From a virus: 20,278 nucleotides of DNA. Position 1 is the first letter of the stretch, and each line of letters starts with the position of its first letter. A program made the position numbers and the translations under genes. Positions 7,076-14,886 of the stretch are shown one piece after another. Below the pieces are notes generated by a model, which had not been told where the DNA came from, made no database searches, and worked only from the letters and a program-made list of their open reading frames with translations. The DNA is taken from positions 1 through 20,278 of IMG/VR virus record IMGVR_UViG_3300024231_000071; one strand, written 5' to 3'.

Positions 7076-7501
7076 ATGGCAAAAAGAACAACGAATAGAA
7101 GGTTTTCAAAAATAGTTGAGTTGTGGCAAACAGCTTTTGTTTTTGATGGATTCAGTGGGAAGACTCCCGGTGAAGATGTCTTATTAACTAAAAGTTGGGC
7201 TGAGATAAAAACTGCCAATGCTACTAGTAGGTTTAGAAATACAGATAACGGAATTACAAGTAATACCAATCAAATTATAATAACCACTAGAAAAAGAAAA
7301 GATGTAACATACAATTCCATCAATCAATTTATAGTGTATAGGGGAGAAAAATATACCATTTCAAACCAACCCTATGAAGTTGATTTTGATAACTCTTTGA
7401 TTGAGATAGTGGCAACTAAAAACGCTGTTAAAAGCGTTACTGAAATTGTTCCGGTTGGGGAGAATTTATTTGATTTAACATTCGATAACACATTTAATTA
7501 A
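7076..7501 (+). CDS. head-tail joining protein (SPP1 gp16 / Phage_H_T_join-like)
   Basis: Proteins of this family close the connector after packaging (stopper). The 141-aa product shows the family pattern: IVELWQTAFVFDGFSG near the start, KSWAEIKTANATSRF in the middle, and TRKRKDVTYNSINQFIVYRGEKYTI before the C-terminal strand DNSLIEIVA. This is a small beta barrel with a long loop. The last 20 residues (ENLFDLTFDNTFN) are an extra tail. Its ATG follows the previous stop directly and the fibre gene begins 1 nt after its end. Confidence 0.85.
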   Translation: MAKRTTNRRFSKIVELWQTAFVFDGFSGKTPGEDVLLTKSWAEIKTANATSRFRNTDNGITSNTNQIIITTRKRKDVTYNSINQFIVYRGEKYTISNQPYEVDFDNSLIEIVATKNAVKSVTEIVPVGENLFDLTFDNTFN

Positions 7502-7502
7502 T

Positions 7503-8999
7503 ATGAGCATAAAGGGAAATGCTGAAGTCATAAGAGATGAAACAGCAACAGGCGCAAATACAGCCGCTAGAGTAGGGAGTAACTTGGTTGAAATCGCAAA
7601 TGATTTAATAGATAAAAATGCACTAATATCTGCAAACTCTTCAAAGGTTGGTTATACAGATGCTCTGGTAGCAGCAGCACCAAGTGTAACAACTAATGGA
7701 ACAAATATTGCAACCAATGCAACCAATATTGCAAATAATGCGACTAATATATCATCTAACGATGTTGACATCGCTGCAAATGTGGCAAATATTGCTGCAA
7801 ATACTTCAGGGGTAGCATCGAATCTCAATTCACTGAGTACAAAAGTAAATACCTCTTCTATTGTAAATGATTTGACAACAGGAGGAGCTGCGGTGCCATT
7901 GTCTGCACAGCAAGGTGTTGCTTTAAAAGCATTAATTGATTCAGGGGGTGTTGTTCCAATAAACAATTTAACCTCTACAAGTGCTACAATTCCTTTGGCA
8001 GCAAACCAAGGGCGTGTTTTAAAAGGCTTGGTAGATGGTAATACCTCAAACATAACAACCAACACTTCTGGAGTTGCAACCAATACCTCAGGTGTTGCAA
8101 CCAATGTATCTAACATAGCAACCAATACTTCTGGTGTTGCAACTAATACTTCAGGTATTGCAACCAATGTATCTAATATTGCAACCAATACTTCAGGAGT
8201 CGCAACTAATGTAACAAACATAGCAACCAACACCTCAGGAGTTGCTACTAATGTAACTAATATTGCAACCAATACTTCTGGAGTTGCAACCAATGTAACA
8301 AACATAGCAACCAATGTAACAAACATAGCAACCAATACCTCTGGAGTTGCAACCAATGTAACAAATATTGCTACAAATACCGCTGCAATAGCAACTATAG
8401 GAGGTGCATTTACAGGAGGTATTTGGAACGGTTATACCTATCAAACAGTTACTTCTCCTACAACAGGTCGTGTATGGCTCGATCGAAATTTAGGAGCGAA
8501 CAATGTCGCTGGAAGTTCTAATGATAGCAACGCTTACGGATTCTTATACCAATTTGGTCGAAAAGACGATGGTCATCAACTGAGAAATTCAAGTACTGTA
8601 AGTACAAAATTAAATAGTGTTTATTCTCCAAGCGATTTGTTCGTGATTAACAGTTCGGATTGGGCTAATAATTTCAATTATAAAGTTTGGCTAGAGGATT
8701 GGGAGGGACTACAATTGAATAGCGTTGCACCTAAAGGGTTTCGCTTACCAACACAAACAGAATTCTACAATGAGATTGCAGGATTCTCATCAAGTGATAC
8801 AAGTGGAGCTTTTGCAAGCTTTTTAAAGTTACCAATCAATAAATCGAGGTCATATATAAACGGATCAATCAGTACTGCTGCCGAGGCTTATTTGTGGTGC
8901 AGTGATCGTGTCGCTGTTCAAATTACAAGTTCTAATATAACGTATCCCGGTGTAGTCCTTGGAACGGGTTGTGGTGTAAGATTGATCAAAGATAATTAA
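7503..8999 (+). CDS. fibre protein with heptad-repeat shaft and FISUMP head
   Basis: This 498-aa protein looks like a trimeric fibre. Residues 1-60 are a capsid- or tail-binding N-terminus. Residues 60-110 hold NIAxN repeats. Two related modules follow (about 119-146 and 154-178), each with the pattern LTxxxAxxPLxAxQGxxLKxL(I/V)D seen in phage fibres. Residues 181-299 are 17 heptads, mostly TSGVATN alternating with V(S/T)NIATN. The C-terminus (about 306-498) is a FISUMP (Fibrobacter major paralogous) domain: YQTVTSPTTGRVWLDRNLGA, AYGFLYQFGR, APKGFRLPTQTEF and the ending GCGVRLIKDN. FISUMP domains are often surface or ligand-binding, so receptor or polysaccharide binding is likely. It lies between connector and tail-completion genes rather than in the tail-tip block, so it might be a head or neck fibre. 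Confidence 0.85.
   Translation: MSIKGNAEVIRDETATGANTAARVGSNLVEIANDLIDKNALISANSSKVGYTDALVAAAPSVTTNGTNIATNATNIANNATNISSNDVDIAANVANIAANTSGVASNLNSLSTKVNTSSIVNDLTTGGAAVPLSAQQGVALKALIDSGGVVPINNLTSTSATIPLAANQGRVLKGLVDGNTSNITTNTSGVATNTSGVATNVSNIATNTSGVATNTSGIATNVSNIATNTSGVATNVTNIATNTSGVATNVTNIATNTSGVATNVTNIATNVTNIATNTSGVATNVTNIATNTAAIATIGGAFTGGIWNGYTYQTVTSPTTGRVWLDRNLGANNVAGSSNDSNAYGFLYQFGRKDDGHQLRNSSTVSTKLNSVYSPSDLFVINSSDWANNFNYKVWLEDWEGLQLNSVAPKGFRLPTQTEFYNEIAGFSSSDTSGAFASFLKLPINKSRSYINGSISTAAEAYLWCSDRVAVQITSSNITYPGVVLGTGCGVRLIKDN
8043..8399 (+). repeat. in-frame 21-nt tandem repeat array in the fibre gene
   Basis: There are 17 imperfect 21-nt units encoding heptads of the form TSGVATN or V(S/T)NIATN, often paired as 42-nt units. 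Synonymous differences (e.g. aatacttct, aatacctca, aacacttct for NTS) show that the copies are not fresh duplications. The array forms the fibre shaft. Confidence 0.9.
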
Positions 9000-9514
9000 T
9001 GGCGGTCAAAGGGTTAAAAAAGGTATTATCCAATTTAAAAAAGTTTGGAGCTGAGGCAGCCGTTGAAATTGATATAATAACAAAAGCAACTGCTTTAGAT
9101 ATTGCAAAAGATGCTAAAACTTTAGCACCTAAAAACTTAGGTAAATTAGCTCAAAGCATTTATGAAGTTGAACTTGGAGAATCTGATTATAAAGTAGTAG
9201 TAGGAGCTTCCTATGGTGCTTATGTAGAGTTTGGAACAGGGATAAAAGTTCAAGTTCCCGCTGAAATGCAAGAGATAGCATCACAATTTAAAAATAAAAA
9301 ATCGGGTTCTTTTGAAACAGGATTGCAATCGATAAAAGATTGGTGTAAAAATAAAGGAATTGATGAAAGTGCTGCATATCCAATTTTCATAAGCATTTTA
9401 AATAAAGGAATGCAACCTAAACCTTTTTTATACCCAGCTTTTGTTAAAGGAAGAAAAGAATATAAGAAGGATTTAAAAAAATTATTAAAAATATTAACTA
9501 AGAAATATGAATAA
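8999..9514 (+). CDS. HK97 gp10-like tail completion / neck protein
   Basis: The 171-aa product fits the HK97-gp10-like family, neck proteins acting at the head-tail interface. Key blocks are the N-terminal helix LKKVLSNLKKFGAEAAVEID, then AKDAKTLAPKNLGKLAQSI (the APxxTGxLxxSI-type motif), then VGASYGAYVEFGTGIKV (YAxyVEFGTG) and the end MQPKPFLYPAFVKGRKEY. All are characteristic. An insert of about 50 residues between the FGTG motif and the QPKPFL motif carries a short helix with IKDWCKNKGIDESAAYPIFISI. The gene shares one base with the fibre stop and overlaps the next gene by 8 nt. Confidence 0.9.
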   Translation: MAVKGLKKVLSNLKKFGAEAAVEIDIITKATALDIAKDAKTLAPKNLGKLAQSIYEVELGESDYKVVVGASYGAYVEFGTGIKVQVPAEMQEIASQFKNKKSGSFETGLQSIKDWCKNKGIDESAAYPIFISILNKGMQPKPFLYPAFVKGRKEYKKDLKKLLKILTKKYE

Positions 9515-9941
9515 GAATTTGCCAGATAAATGGATCCGAAAGGCGGTTTATGATGCGGTTAATAATATTGTAGTTGATACATTTACCATTCCTTGTTATG
9601 ATGGGAGAGTTGTAGGAAATATTATTCCTGATCATTTTATACTGTTAACGACTCAAACTAGCCAAACCAATCAAATTATAAAATCTGAAAGATCATGGGA
9701 GAGTTCTATTCTTATTGATATTATTACAACTTACAAAGGCACTTCAAACCCGGGTTCAAGAGTTCTTGCAGACAATATTTTAGATGCTGTTAGAAATGCG
9801 ACTAATAATTTAGTATTAGATGCTAGCTGTGGTTTGGTTATTCAAAGACAAACTCAAGACTTTCCAAATGACATTATTACGGTTTCTCAAAATGAAAATA
9901 TTTTCAGAAAATTAATGAGAATTGAACTAACTATAAATTAA
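9507..9941 (+). CDS. tail terminator / tail completion protein (gpU- or DUF3168-like)
   Basis: This 144-aa protein lies in the slot for the tail terminator, which caps the tail tube and docks to the neck. The pattern agrees: helix WIRKAVYDAVNNI, strand TFTIPCYDGRV, the conserved HFILLTTQTSQTNQ strand-turn, SSILIDIITTYKG, the helix SRVLADNILDAVRNA, and a final strand FRKLMRIELTIN. It overlaps the gp10-like gene by 8 nt and is followed by the promoter element and the tail tube gene. Assignment is by pattern and position; individual residues are not diagnostic. Confidence 0.72.
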   Translation: MNKNLPDKWIRKAVYDAVNNIVVDTFTIPCYDGRVVGNIIPDHFILLTTQTSQTNQIIKSERSWESSILIDIITTYKGTSNPGSRVLADNILDAVRNATNNLVLDASCGLVIQRQTQDFPNDIITVSQNENIFRKLMRIELTIN

Positions 9942-9958
9942 AATTATTAAAAACGACA

Positions 9959-9987
9959 TTGATATAAATAATATTTATATTTGTGTA
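9959..9987 (+). promoter_or_regulatory. phage intergenic promoter element, copy before the tail tube gene
   Basis: TTG (9959-9961), 14 nt, TATATTTG (9976-9983), TGTA. It matches 27 of 29 bases of the element at 4524-4552. Here the predicted start point leaves an A-rich leader of about 20 nt before the ATG at 10011 (ending TTACAAAAAAA), typical for highly expressed Bacteroidota genes. Confidence 0.65.
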
Positions 9988-10010
9988 AAACGAACTAAAT
10001 TACAAAAAAA

Positions 10011-10445
10011 ATGAGTCAATTAATTAAAGGAGAGTTGGTCGTTCTTGATATATGGGATGGATCTGCTTACAAGCCAGTTGGGGGGCTAACCTCAAATACT
10101 TTAAGTGTTACAAGAAACATTATAGAAGCACAAATTAAAGACAATCCGGGAGTAATACTCAGACAAGCGGGTACTACAAGCTCTGAGATTTCTTTTGATG
10201 CAAACTATATAAAAACAGATTCGACAAAAACAGATTTTGATGCGATGTTGGCATTTATCAATACAGTTTCAGGAACTACTCAAACGTGGCGTATGTCTTC
10301 AGATCAAACAACTCCGGTTTATTACTATGGTACTGGAATTTTTGCAAGTTTAGAACTTACTTCTGCAAGTGGTGATGAGTTTGCAACTTACAGTGGTACA
10401 ATTCAAAACACAGGGTTAGTTGTTACAGTTGATCCAAACGCATAG
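10011..10445 (+). CDS. major tail tube protein (TP901-1 type)
   Basis: This 144-aa protein should form the hexameric rings of a flexible siphovirus tail. It shows the TP901-1-like tube pattern: a first strand LVVLDIWDGSAYKPVGGLTS, then NTLSVTRNIIEAQIKDNPG, a middle strand SSEISFDANYI, the helix FDAMLAFINTVSG, and the final strands GTGIFASLELTSASGDEF and ATYSGTIQNTGLV. The tube domain is complete and there is no Ig-like addition. The protein at 14887 has a related N-terminal domain with the same PVGxLxSNxL and DEFxxxS signatures. It has its own upstream promoter-like element and precedes the tail assembly chaperone. Confidence 0.88.
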   Translation: MSQLIKGELVVLDIWDGSAYKPVGGLTSNTLSVTRNIIEAQIKDNPGVILRQAGTTSSEISFDANYIKTDSTKTDFDAMLAFINTVSGTTQTWRMSSDQTTPVYYYGTGIFASLELTSASGDEFATYSGTIQNTGLVVTVDPNA

Positions 10446-10449
10446 ATGA

Positions 10450-10818
10450 ATGATACAAAATAGTATAAAATTAGATTTTGGATCTAAAAAGCTAGAGTTC
10501 TTTTTTGGCATGTCTTTTTTAGGCGAGTTTTTAGAAGAAGAAAAAACTGATGTTAAAGAAATTTATGCAAATATCAAGCGCAATCCTTATGGTTATGTTC
10601 CTGATTTAATGTACCGTAGTCACTTACACAATTGTAAGCGTAAAAAAGAGGATCCTAATTTAAAACCTTTTGAAATGGCTGATTTAATTGAAAGCTCAGG
10701 ACATTTTAAAGAAGGTTCGGAAAGTTTAAAGTTTATAGAGGTTTTTATGCAGTCTATTTTAGATGGATTGCCAGAACCAGAACCAGAAACAAAAAAAAGC
10801 AACTCAAAAAAAAAATAA
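10450..10818 (+). CDS. tail assembly chaperone, short form (gpG-like)
   Basis: The gene between tail tube and tape measure in long-tailed phages encodes a chaperone that coats the tape measure protein. The 122-aa product begins IKLDFGSKKLEFFFGMSFLGEFLEE, a familiar start for this class, is helical and charged, and ends in a proline/glutamate run followed by lysines. Near its 3' end are two A runs, A8 at 10791-10798 and A10 at 10806-10815, the second just before the stop TAA (10816-10818). Either can act as a slippery site, leading into the open -1 frame that continues to 11135. The ATG at 10450 is chosen; an ATG at 10446 is in another frame and stops at once. Confidence 0.82.
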   Translation: MIQNSIKLDFGSKKLEFFFGMSFLGEFLEEEKTDVKEIYANIKRNPYGYVPDLMYRSHLHNCKRKKEDPNLKPFEMADLIESSGHFKEGSESLKFIEVFMQSILDGLPEPEPETKKSNSKKK

Positions 10819-11135
10819 ACTGGAATGCTGATGTGGTTTCTCTTTGTTTAGGAGAATTCAACTGCTCTTATGAAGAATATTGTAATATGACATGGGCGGA
10901 GTTTCAACTTCGTCTTTTTGCTTTTAATAGGATGCAAAAAAGAGAATGGGAAAAGATTGCTGAACTCTCTACCAATATTATTATTGCTGGGTTTATCGAT
11001 GGAAAAGAAAAGAAAAAAAGAATTAACCAAATACAAAAAGCTTATTTAAACACCACTCCATCAAAAGGCATGAGTGAAGCAATGAAACAAGCAATTTTAA
11101 AAGCACAACAAGAATATAATAATAATAAAAAGTAA
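10806..11135 (+). CDS. tail assembly chaperone extension made by -1 frameshift (gpGT-like)
   Basis: This frame has no credible start of its own; the first GTG is at 10833 and no ATG lies before residue 19 of that reading. In the -1 frame relative to the short chaperone it is open through both A runs and gives KKKINWNADVVSLCLGEF across the shift, with INWxxDV immediately after the lysines as in known T extensions. The long form would be about 228 aa (121 from the first frame, 107 from the second). The extension has the helical pattern of T domains: YCNMTWAEFQLRLFAFNRMQKREWE, then lysine-rich helices. In lambda-like systems the T part binds the tape measure. The stop shares one base with the tape measure ATG (TAATG). 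Confidence 0.85.
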   Translation, partial: KKKINWNADVVSLCLGEFNCSYEEYCNMTWAEFQLRLFAFNRMQKREWEKIAELSTNIIIAGFIDGKEKKKRINQIQKAYLNTTPSKGMSEAMKQAILKAQQEYNNNKK

Positions 11136-12967
11136 TGGCAGAATTAAGTGTTGAGATAAACGGTAAAATGGACAAGCTTGATAAAGCCTTGTCTGATTCT
11201 GAAAAAGCTTTAAAACAATTTGATAAAAAAGCCAACAAGATTTCTAAAACAAATAGCAATCTAGGGTCAAGCTCAGTTTTAGCTGCCAAAGGAATGGGGA
11301 AACTTAGAGGGCAGGCCATTAACGGAAATGCTGCAATGACTGCTTTCAGTAGAACCATACAAGATGCACCTTTTGGTATCATGGGGGTCTCCAACAACAT
11401 TACCAACCTAACGGAACAATTTGGTTATTTAAAGAACAAAACAGGATCTGCTGGAGGTGCTTTAAAAGCAATGCTCAGAGATTTAAAAGGTTTTGGAGGA
11501 GTTACATTGGCAATATCATTGGCAACTTCTGCTCTAGTACTTTTTGGAGATAAATTATTTCAAACAAAAGACAAAACAAAAGAATTAAGAGATGAACAGG
11601 AGAGACTTACTAAGTCTTTAGATGACTATATTTTTGGGTTATCTGCTGTAGAAAAAGCCAATGTAAAAGGAGAACAAAATGCACAAAAAGAGTTAACTAC
11701 TTTAAAACTTTTAAAATCTCAAATAGAAAACACAACGTTATCTACTGAAAAGAGATTAGAGGCTGTTAGAGAAATTAGGAGAATTTATCCTTCATATTTT
11801 AAAGATATGTCGAATGAAAAAATTCTAAATGGAGGCTTGGCAACGACTTATGATACCTTAACTACTTCTATTTTAAATAGAGCCAAGGCGACTGCTGCTA
11901 CAAATATGATCGTTAAAAACAGCGAAAAGCTTATAGCTATAGAAGGTAAATTAGCAGTAAAGAGAGAAGAAAGACTTAAAGCAGAAAAAAAATATAATGC
12001 TGTATTAGATAATAATAAAAAAAGCGTTAATAATTACAGAGGTGCAGCAGTAGATAGTGCGTTTGCAGAATCAGGAGCTTTAAATGCTCTAAATAAATTA
12101 AGAGAAGAAGAAAATAAATTAATTGCTAAAAAACAAACCTTAGAATTAGCCAATATTGATTTAAATCAAACCATAGGAGATGTTGGTGGAATTACAATAC
12201 CTGTTACAACTACAGGGGAGGAAATAAGAGAAAAAGTAAAAAATGCTTTTGTAGATTTTAAAGAAACATACAAAGACGAAAAAGATTATTTTGAAGATTG
12301 GGTTGAAGAAGATCCAATAACTATAGCAGACAATGCAGAATGGAAATCAATTGATTGGGAAGCTTATTTTAATTCTAAACAATTTGAGGAGAAAGAACTT
12401 GAACTAAAAGCTAGATTAGAAAAGCTTAAAGAGGATATAAATAGTTTACCTGAACAAACTTTGGCTAGTGGAATTACTTCAATAGGTCAAAGTATAGGTC
12501 AAGCATTGGCAAACGGAACAAGTGTTATTGGTGCTGTTGGAATGTCGTTATTAAAGACACTAGGTAGCTTCTTATCTCAACTTGGTGCAAAGTTAATTTT
12601 ATATGGTGTTTTAGCAAAGAAAAAAGGAGCATTAGATGTTGCTATGCTTGCTGGTGGACCAGCGGCTATAATAGCAGGTGCTGCGGCTATTAAAATAGGA
12701 GTATTAGCTGTTGCTGCAGGTGCTGCTATTAGTGCTTTTGTTGGTAATGCTACTGGTTCTGGAGCAGGTGCAGGTAGTCAAGATAGCGGTTCTGTTTCAA
12801 CTGATACAAGTACTTTTTCTCCTAGTTCAAGTAGCTTCTCTGGAGGTGGATCATCAGGTGGTTTGCAAAATGTAGTGTTTGAAATACAAGGAACTAAATT
12901 AGTAGGCGTCTTGTCAAATACGCTTTCAAGAAACAGAGCTTTAGGTGGTTCATTAAGTCTTACATAA
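11135..12967 (+). CDS. tail tape measure protein
   Basis: The tape measure sets tail length and helps DNA enter the cell. At 610 aa it is short for the class, which by the 1.5 angstrom-per-residue rule suggests a tail of roughly 90 nm. Residues 1-45 form a lysine-rich coiled coil (MDKLDKALSDSEKALKQFDK). A hydrophobic segment (GGVTLAISLATSALVLFG) lies near 125-142. Long charged helices run to about 430. A second hydrophobic block near 465-550 (AVGMSLLKTLGSFLSQL, LILYGVLA, AAIIAGAAAIKIGVLAVAAG) is followed by a Gly/Ser linker and a small C-terminal domain LQNVVFEIQGTKLVGVLSNTLSRNR, common at the end of Bacteroidota tape measures. Position after the chaperone pair confirms the role. Confidence 0.88.
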   Translation: MAELSVEINGKMDKLDKALSDSEKALKQFDKKANKISKTNSNLGSSSVLAAKGMGKLRGQAINGNAAMTAFSRTIQDAPFGIMGVSNNITNLTEQFGYLKNKTGSAGGALKAMLRDLKGFGGVTLAISLATSALVLFGDKLFQTKDKTKELRDEQERLTKSLDDYIFGLSAVEKANVKGEQNAQKELTTLKLLKSQIENTTLSTEKRLEAVREIRRIYPSYFKDMSNEKILNGGLATTYDTLTTSILNRAKATAATNMIVKNSEKLIAIEGKLAVKREERLKAEKKYNAVLDNNKKSVNNYRGAAVDSAFAESGALNALNKLREEENKLIAKKQTLELANIDLNQTIGDVGGITIPVTTTGEEIREKVKNAFVDFKETYKDEKDYFEDWVEEDPITIADNAEWKSIDWEAYFNSKQFEEKELELKARLEKLKEDINSLPEQTLASGITSIGQSIGQALANGTSVIGAVGMSLLKTLGSFLSQLGAKLILYGVLAKKKGALDVAMLAGGPAAIIAGAAAIKIGVLAVAAGAAISAFVGNATGSGAGAGSQDSGSVSTDTSTFSPSSSSFSGGGSSGGLQNVVFEIQGTKLVGVLSNTLSRNRALGGSLSLT

Positions 12968-12968
12968 T

Positions 12969-14831
12969 ATGGCGTTAAAATATTGGTTTGAGTTTACGGA
13001 TATAAAAGAGATTATTCATCGAGTAGAGATTTCTAATACTGCTTTTACAGGAGCTTCGACACAAATTTATGGTCGTTGTTCTCTAGAAGTGTCTGAAACA
13101 AAAGACACGCTAGATGCTATTAGAGGGTCTGGTTTAAAAATAGAAATAGAAGCCAATTCTAACCTTACTTTTTACGACCTCTACAGCGAGGAGGAGCGGA
13201 CCTTTTCAGTAGTGTACAAAAGAAATAACCAAATCTTATTTAACGGTTGGTTGTCTCCAGAGGGTTTGTATGAAGATTATGTTGCGGACCATTGGATCAT
13301 CTCTTTAGACTGTACTGATGGCTTAGGGTTTTTGAATAATCTTTCTTACGTAGAGGATGCTACTGGTTTGACTTTTTCAGGAAAACAAACGCTGTTGGAA
13401 ATTGTTGTGAATTGCTTGAAAAGAACCAAAACACCTCAAAACATATTGACCTCTATTAATATCTATTATGTAGGCTTGTCTCAATCTGTAGATCCTTTTG
13501 TCAATGTATCATATAATGTAGATCGTTTTATAAAAGATGATGAGAAAACCATTATGAACTGTCAAGAGGTTTTAAAATCTGTGCTAGAACCATTTGGCGC
13601 TGTTCTTACAAGTTACAACGGTGAGTGGTTGATTTACAAACCAAATTCATTGGTAGATGCTTCATCACAAACGTTTTTCTCCTATAGTAATTTAGGGGTT
13701 GCGCTAAGTCCTACGACAAAAACCATTGATTTTTCTTTTGCTATCGGAAGTCAAATTGACAACTACTATCCGCATCATGTGAATGCAAACCAGCAAAAAT
13801 CTATTAAAAGTTCGATTGGTGCTTTTCGTATTAATTATAAATATGGATTGGTGAAATCGCTGTTAAGAAATATTGACTTGTACAGTGAAAACGGAGTGGT
13901 TGATAATTTTACAATTGATTCCTTGGCTACTTTGGTATTGCCTTCTCCAAATGGTTTTGGTGTGGGGATGCCTTTTAGTAATACTATAGCTAATGGTTTG
14001 AATATGACCTCGAATGCTTGTATTGTTGCCCTAGATGATGTACTCACTTTAAATATTGATTTTACGGTAGAACTTCCTTCTTTAGCTGGAACTTTTAAAT
14101 TTCAAATGGTTGTTTCAGATGTGGAGCTTCCAAATGCAGCAGCAGTAGTTTACCATCTACAAAATGACTTGTCCTGGAGTACAACTACTAACGGGATGAC
14201 TTTTAATTTCCAAAATAAAGCGAGTATTCTTCAGACGTTTAACTTAGCACCGATTCCTCAAAATGGATTTTTATATTTGTACATCCAAAAACCGCAACCA
14301 GTCTCATCAATACCGACTCAAAATACTGTAACAATTAATCAGTTATCATTAGTTCCTGAAGGAGATCGTTTAAGAAAGGAAGGGGAAAACCATACCTTCC
14401 AAAGAACATTAAAACCGTCTTCTAAAATCAAAGACATTAAAAAAGTATTTAACGGAGACAATCCTTCGCAGATTTATTTTGGAACAATTTACAAAGCCGA
14501 TCAAACAACTCCAACAGAGAATTGGACCAGATATGGTGCTTCTGAAACAAAACCAATCCTTCGCATTATGGGAGAGGAGCGCATGAAGATGTATGCTACT
14601 CCTTTGCAAGTTTTTAGCGGAGATGTCTATGGTTATTTTAATTATTTATCATTGGTCACTATCAATGGATTGACAGGGAAGTTTATGCCTACACGATACC
14701 AATACAATGCCTTTGACAACACTACTTCTTTAATTTTAACAGAGGTCTTAAATACGGATATTTTAAGTGATGTTGAATATCTTAACACCCCTGATTATGG
14801 TGAAGTTGTAGAGCCTACAATCAAGGGTTAA
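12969..14831 (+). CDS. putative distal tail / baseplate hub protein
   Basis: This 620-aa protein follows the tape measure, where distal tail (Dit-like) and hub (Tal-like) proteins are encoded. The first 100 residues look like a distal-tail-type beta domain (KYWFEFTDIKEIIHRVEI, then TFSVVYKRNNQILFNGWLSPE). Next comes a part with ISLDCTDGLGFLNNL and a helical LLEIVVNCLKRTKTP, then VLKSVLEPFGAVLTSYNGEWLIYKP, a block that recurs in Bacteroidota tail proteins. The middle (about 290-480) is a beta-rich, possibly carbohydrate-binding or jelly-roll insertion, and the end SLVTINGLTGKFMPTRYQYNAFDNTTSLILTEV resembles hub ends. No peptidase or lysozyme motif is visible. The exact family was not identified. 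Confidence 0.7.
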   Translation: MALKYWFEFTDIKEIIHRVEISNTAFTGASTQIYGRCSLEVSETKDTLDAIRGSGLKIEIEANSNLTFYDLYSEEERTFSVVYKRNNQILFNGWLSPEGLYEDYVADHWIISLDCTDGLGFLNNLSYVEDATGLTFSGKQTLLEIVVNCLKRTKTPQNILTSINIYYVGLSQSVDPFVNVSYNVDRFIKDDEKTIMNCQEVLKSVLEPFGAVLTSYNGEWLIYKPNSLVDASSQTFFSYSNLGVALSPTTKTIDFSFAIGSQIDNYYPHHVNANQQKSIKSSIGAFRINYKYGLVKSLLRNIDLYSENGVVDNFTIDSLATLVLPSPNGFGVGMPFSNTIANGLNMTSNACIVALDDVLTLNIDFTVELPSLAGTFKFQMVVSDVELPNAAAVVYHLQNDLSWSTTTNGMTFNFQNKASILQTFNLAPIPQNGFLYLYIQKPQPVSSIPTQNTVTINQLSLVPEGDRLRKEGENHTFQRTLKPSSKIKDIKKVFNGDNPSQIYFGTIYKADQTTPTENWTRYGASETKPILRIMGEERMKMYATPLQVFSGDVYGYFNYLSLVTINGLTGKFMPTRYQYNAFDNTTSLILTEVLNTDILSDVEYLNTPDYGEVVEPTIKG

Positions 14832-14853
14832 TTTCGCAATATTTATTTACACT

Positions 14854-14878
14854 TTGCAATAGTTTTTATCTATTTTTA
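14854..14878 (+). promoter_or_regulatory. phage intergenic promoter element, copy before the tube-LRR fusion gene
   Basis: The 55-nt gap 14832-14886 holds TTG (14854-14856), 14 nt, TATTTTTA (14871-14878). Spacing equals that of the two near-identical copies, though the last base of the -7 box differs (A for G). The ATG at 14887 follows after 8 nt. Confidence 0.5.
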
Positions 14879-14886
14879 CTTAAGTA

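Noticed and set aside
7652-8356. Open 234-codon frame on the - strand opposite the fibre shaft
   Set aside because: It exists because the 21-nt repeats keep the opposite frame open; the predicted protein is a monotonous VATPEVLVA/MFVTL repeat and the + strand product has clear fibre domains.
8043-8399. CRISPR-like regular repeats
   Set aside because: Repeats are contiguous, in frame and translated as heptads; there are no unique spacers and no cas genes.
8700-8999. Diversity-generating retroelement target in the FISUMP domain
   Set aside because: Lectin-like and FISUMP ends can be such targets, but there is no reverse transcriptase, template repeat or variable/template pair in the window.
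10833-11135. Independent gene starting at GTG 10833
   Set aside because: No ATG, and the same frame is open upstream through the A runs with family-like residues (INWNADV), so frameshift expression fits better.
11023-11406. 127-codon - strand frame opposite the tape measure start
   Set aside because: It overlaps two well-supported + strand genes, has no family features and is a codon-bias shadow.
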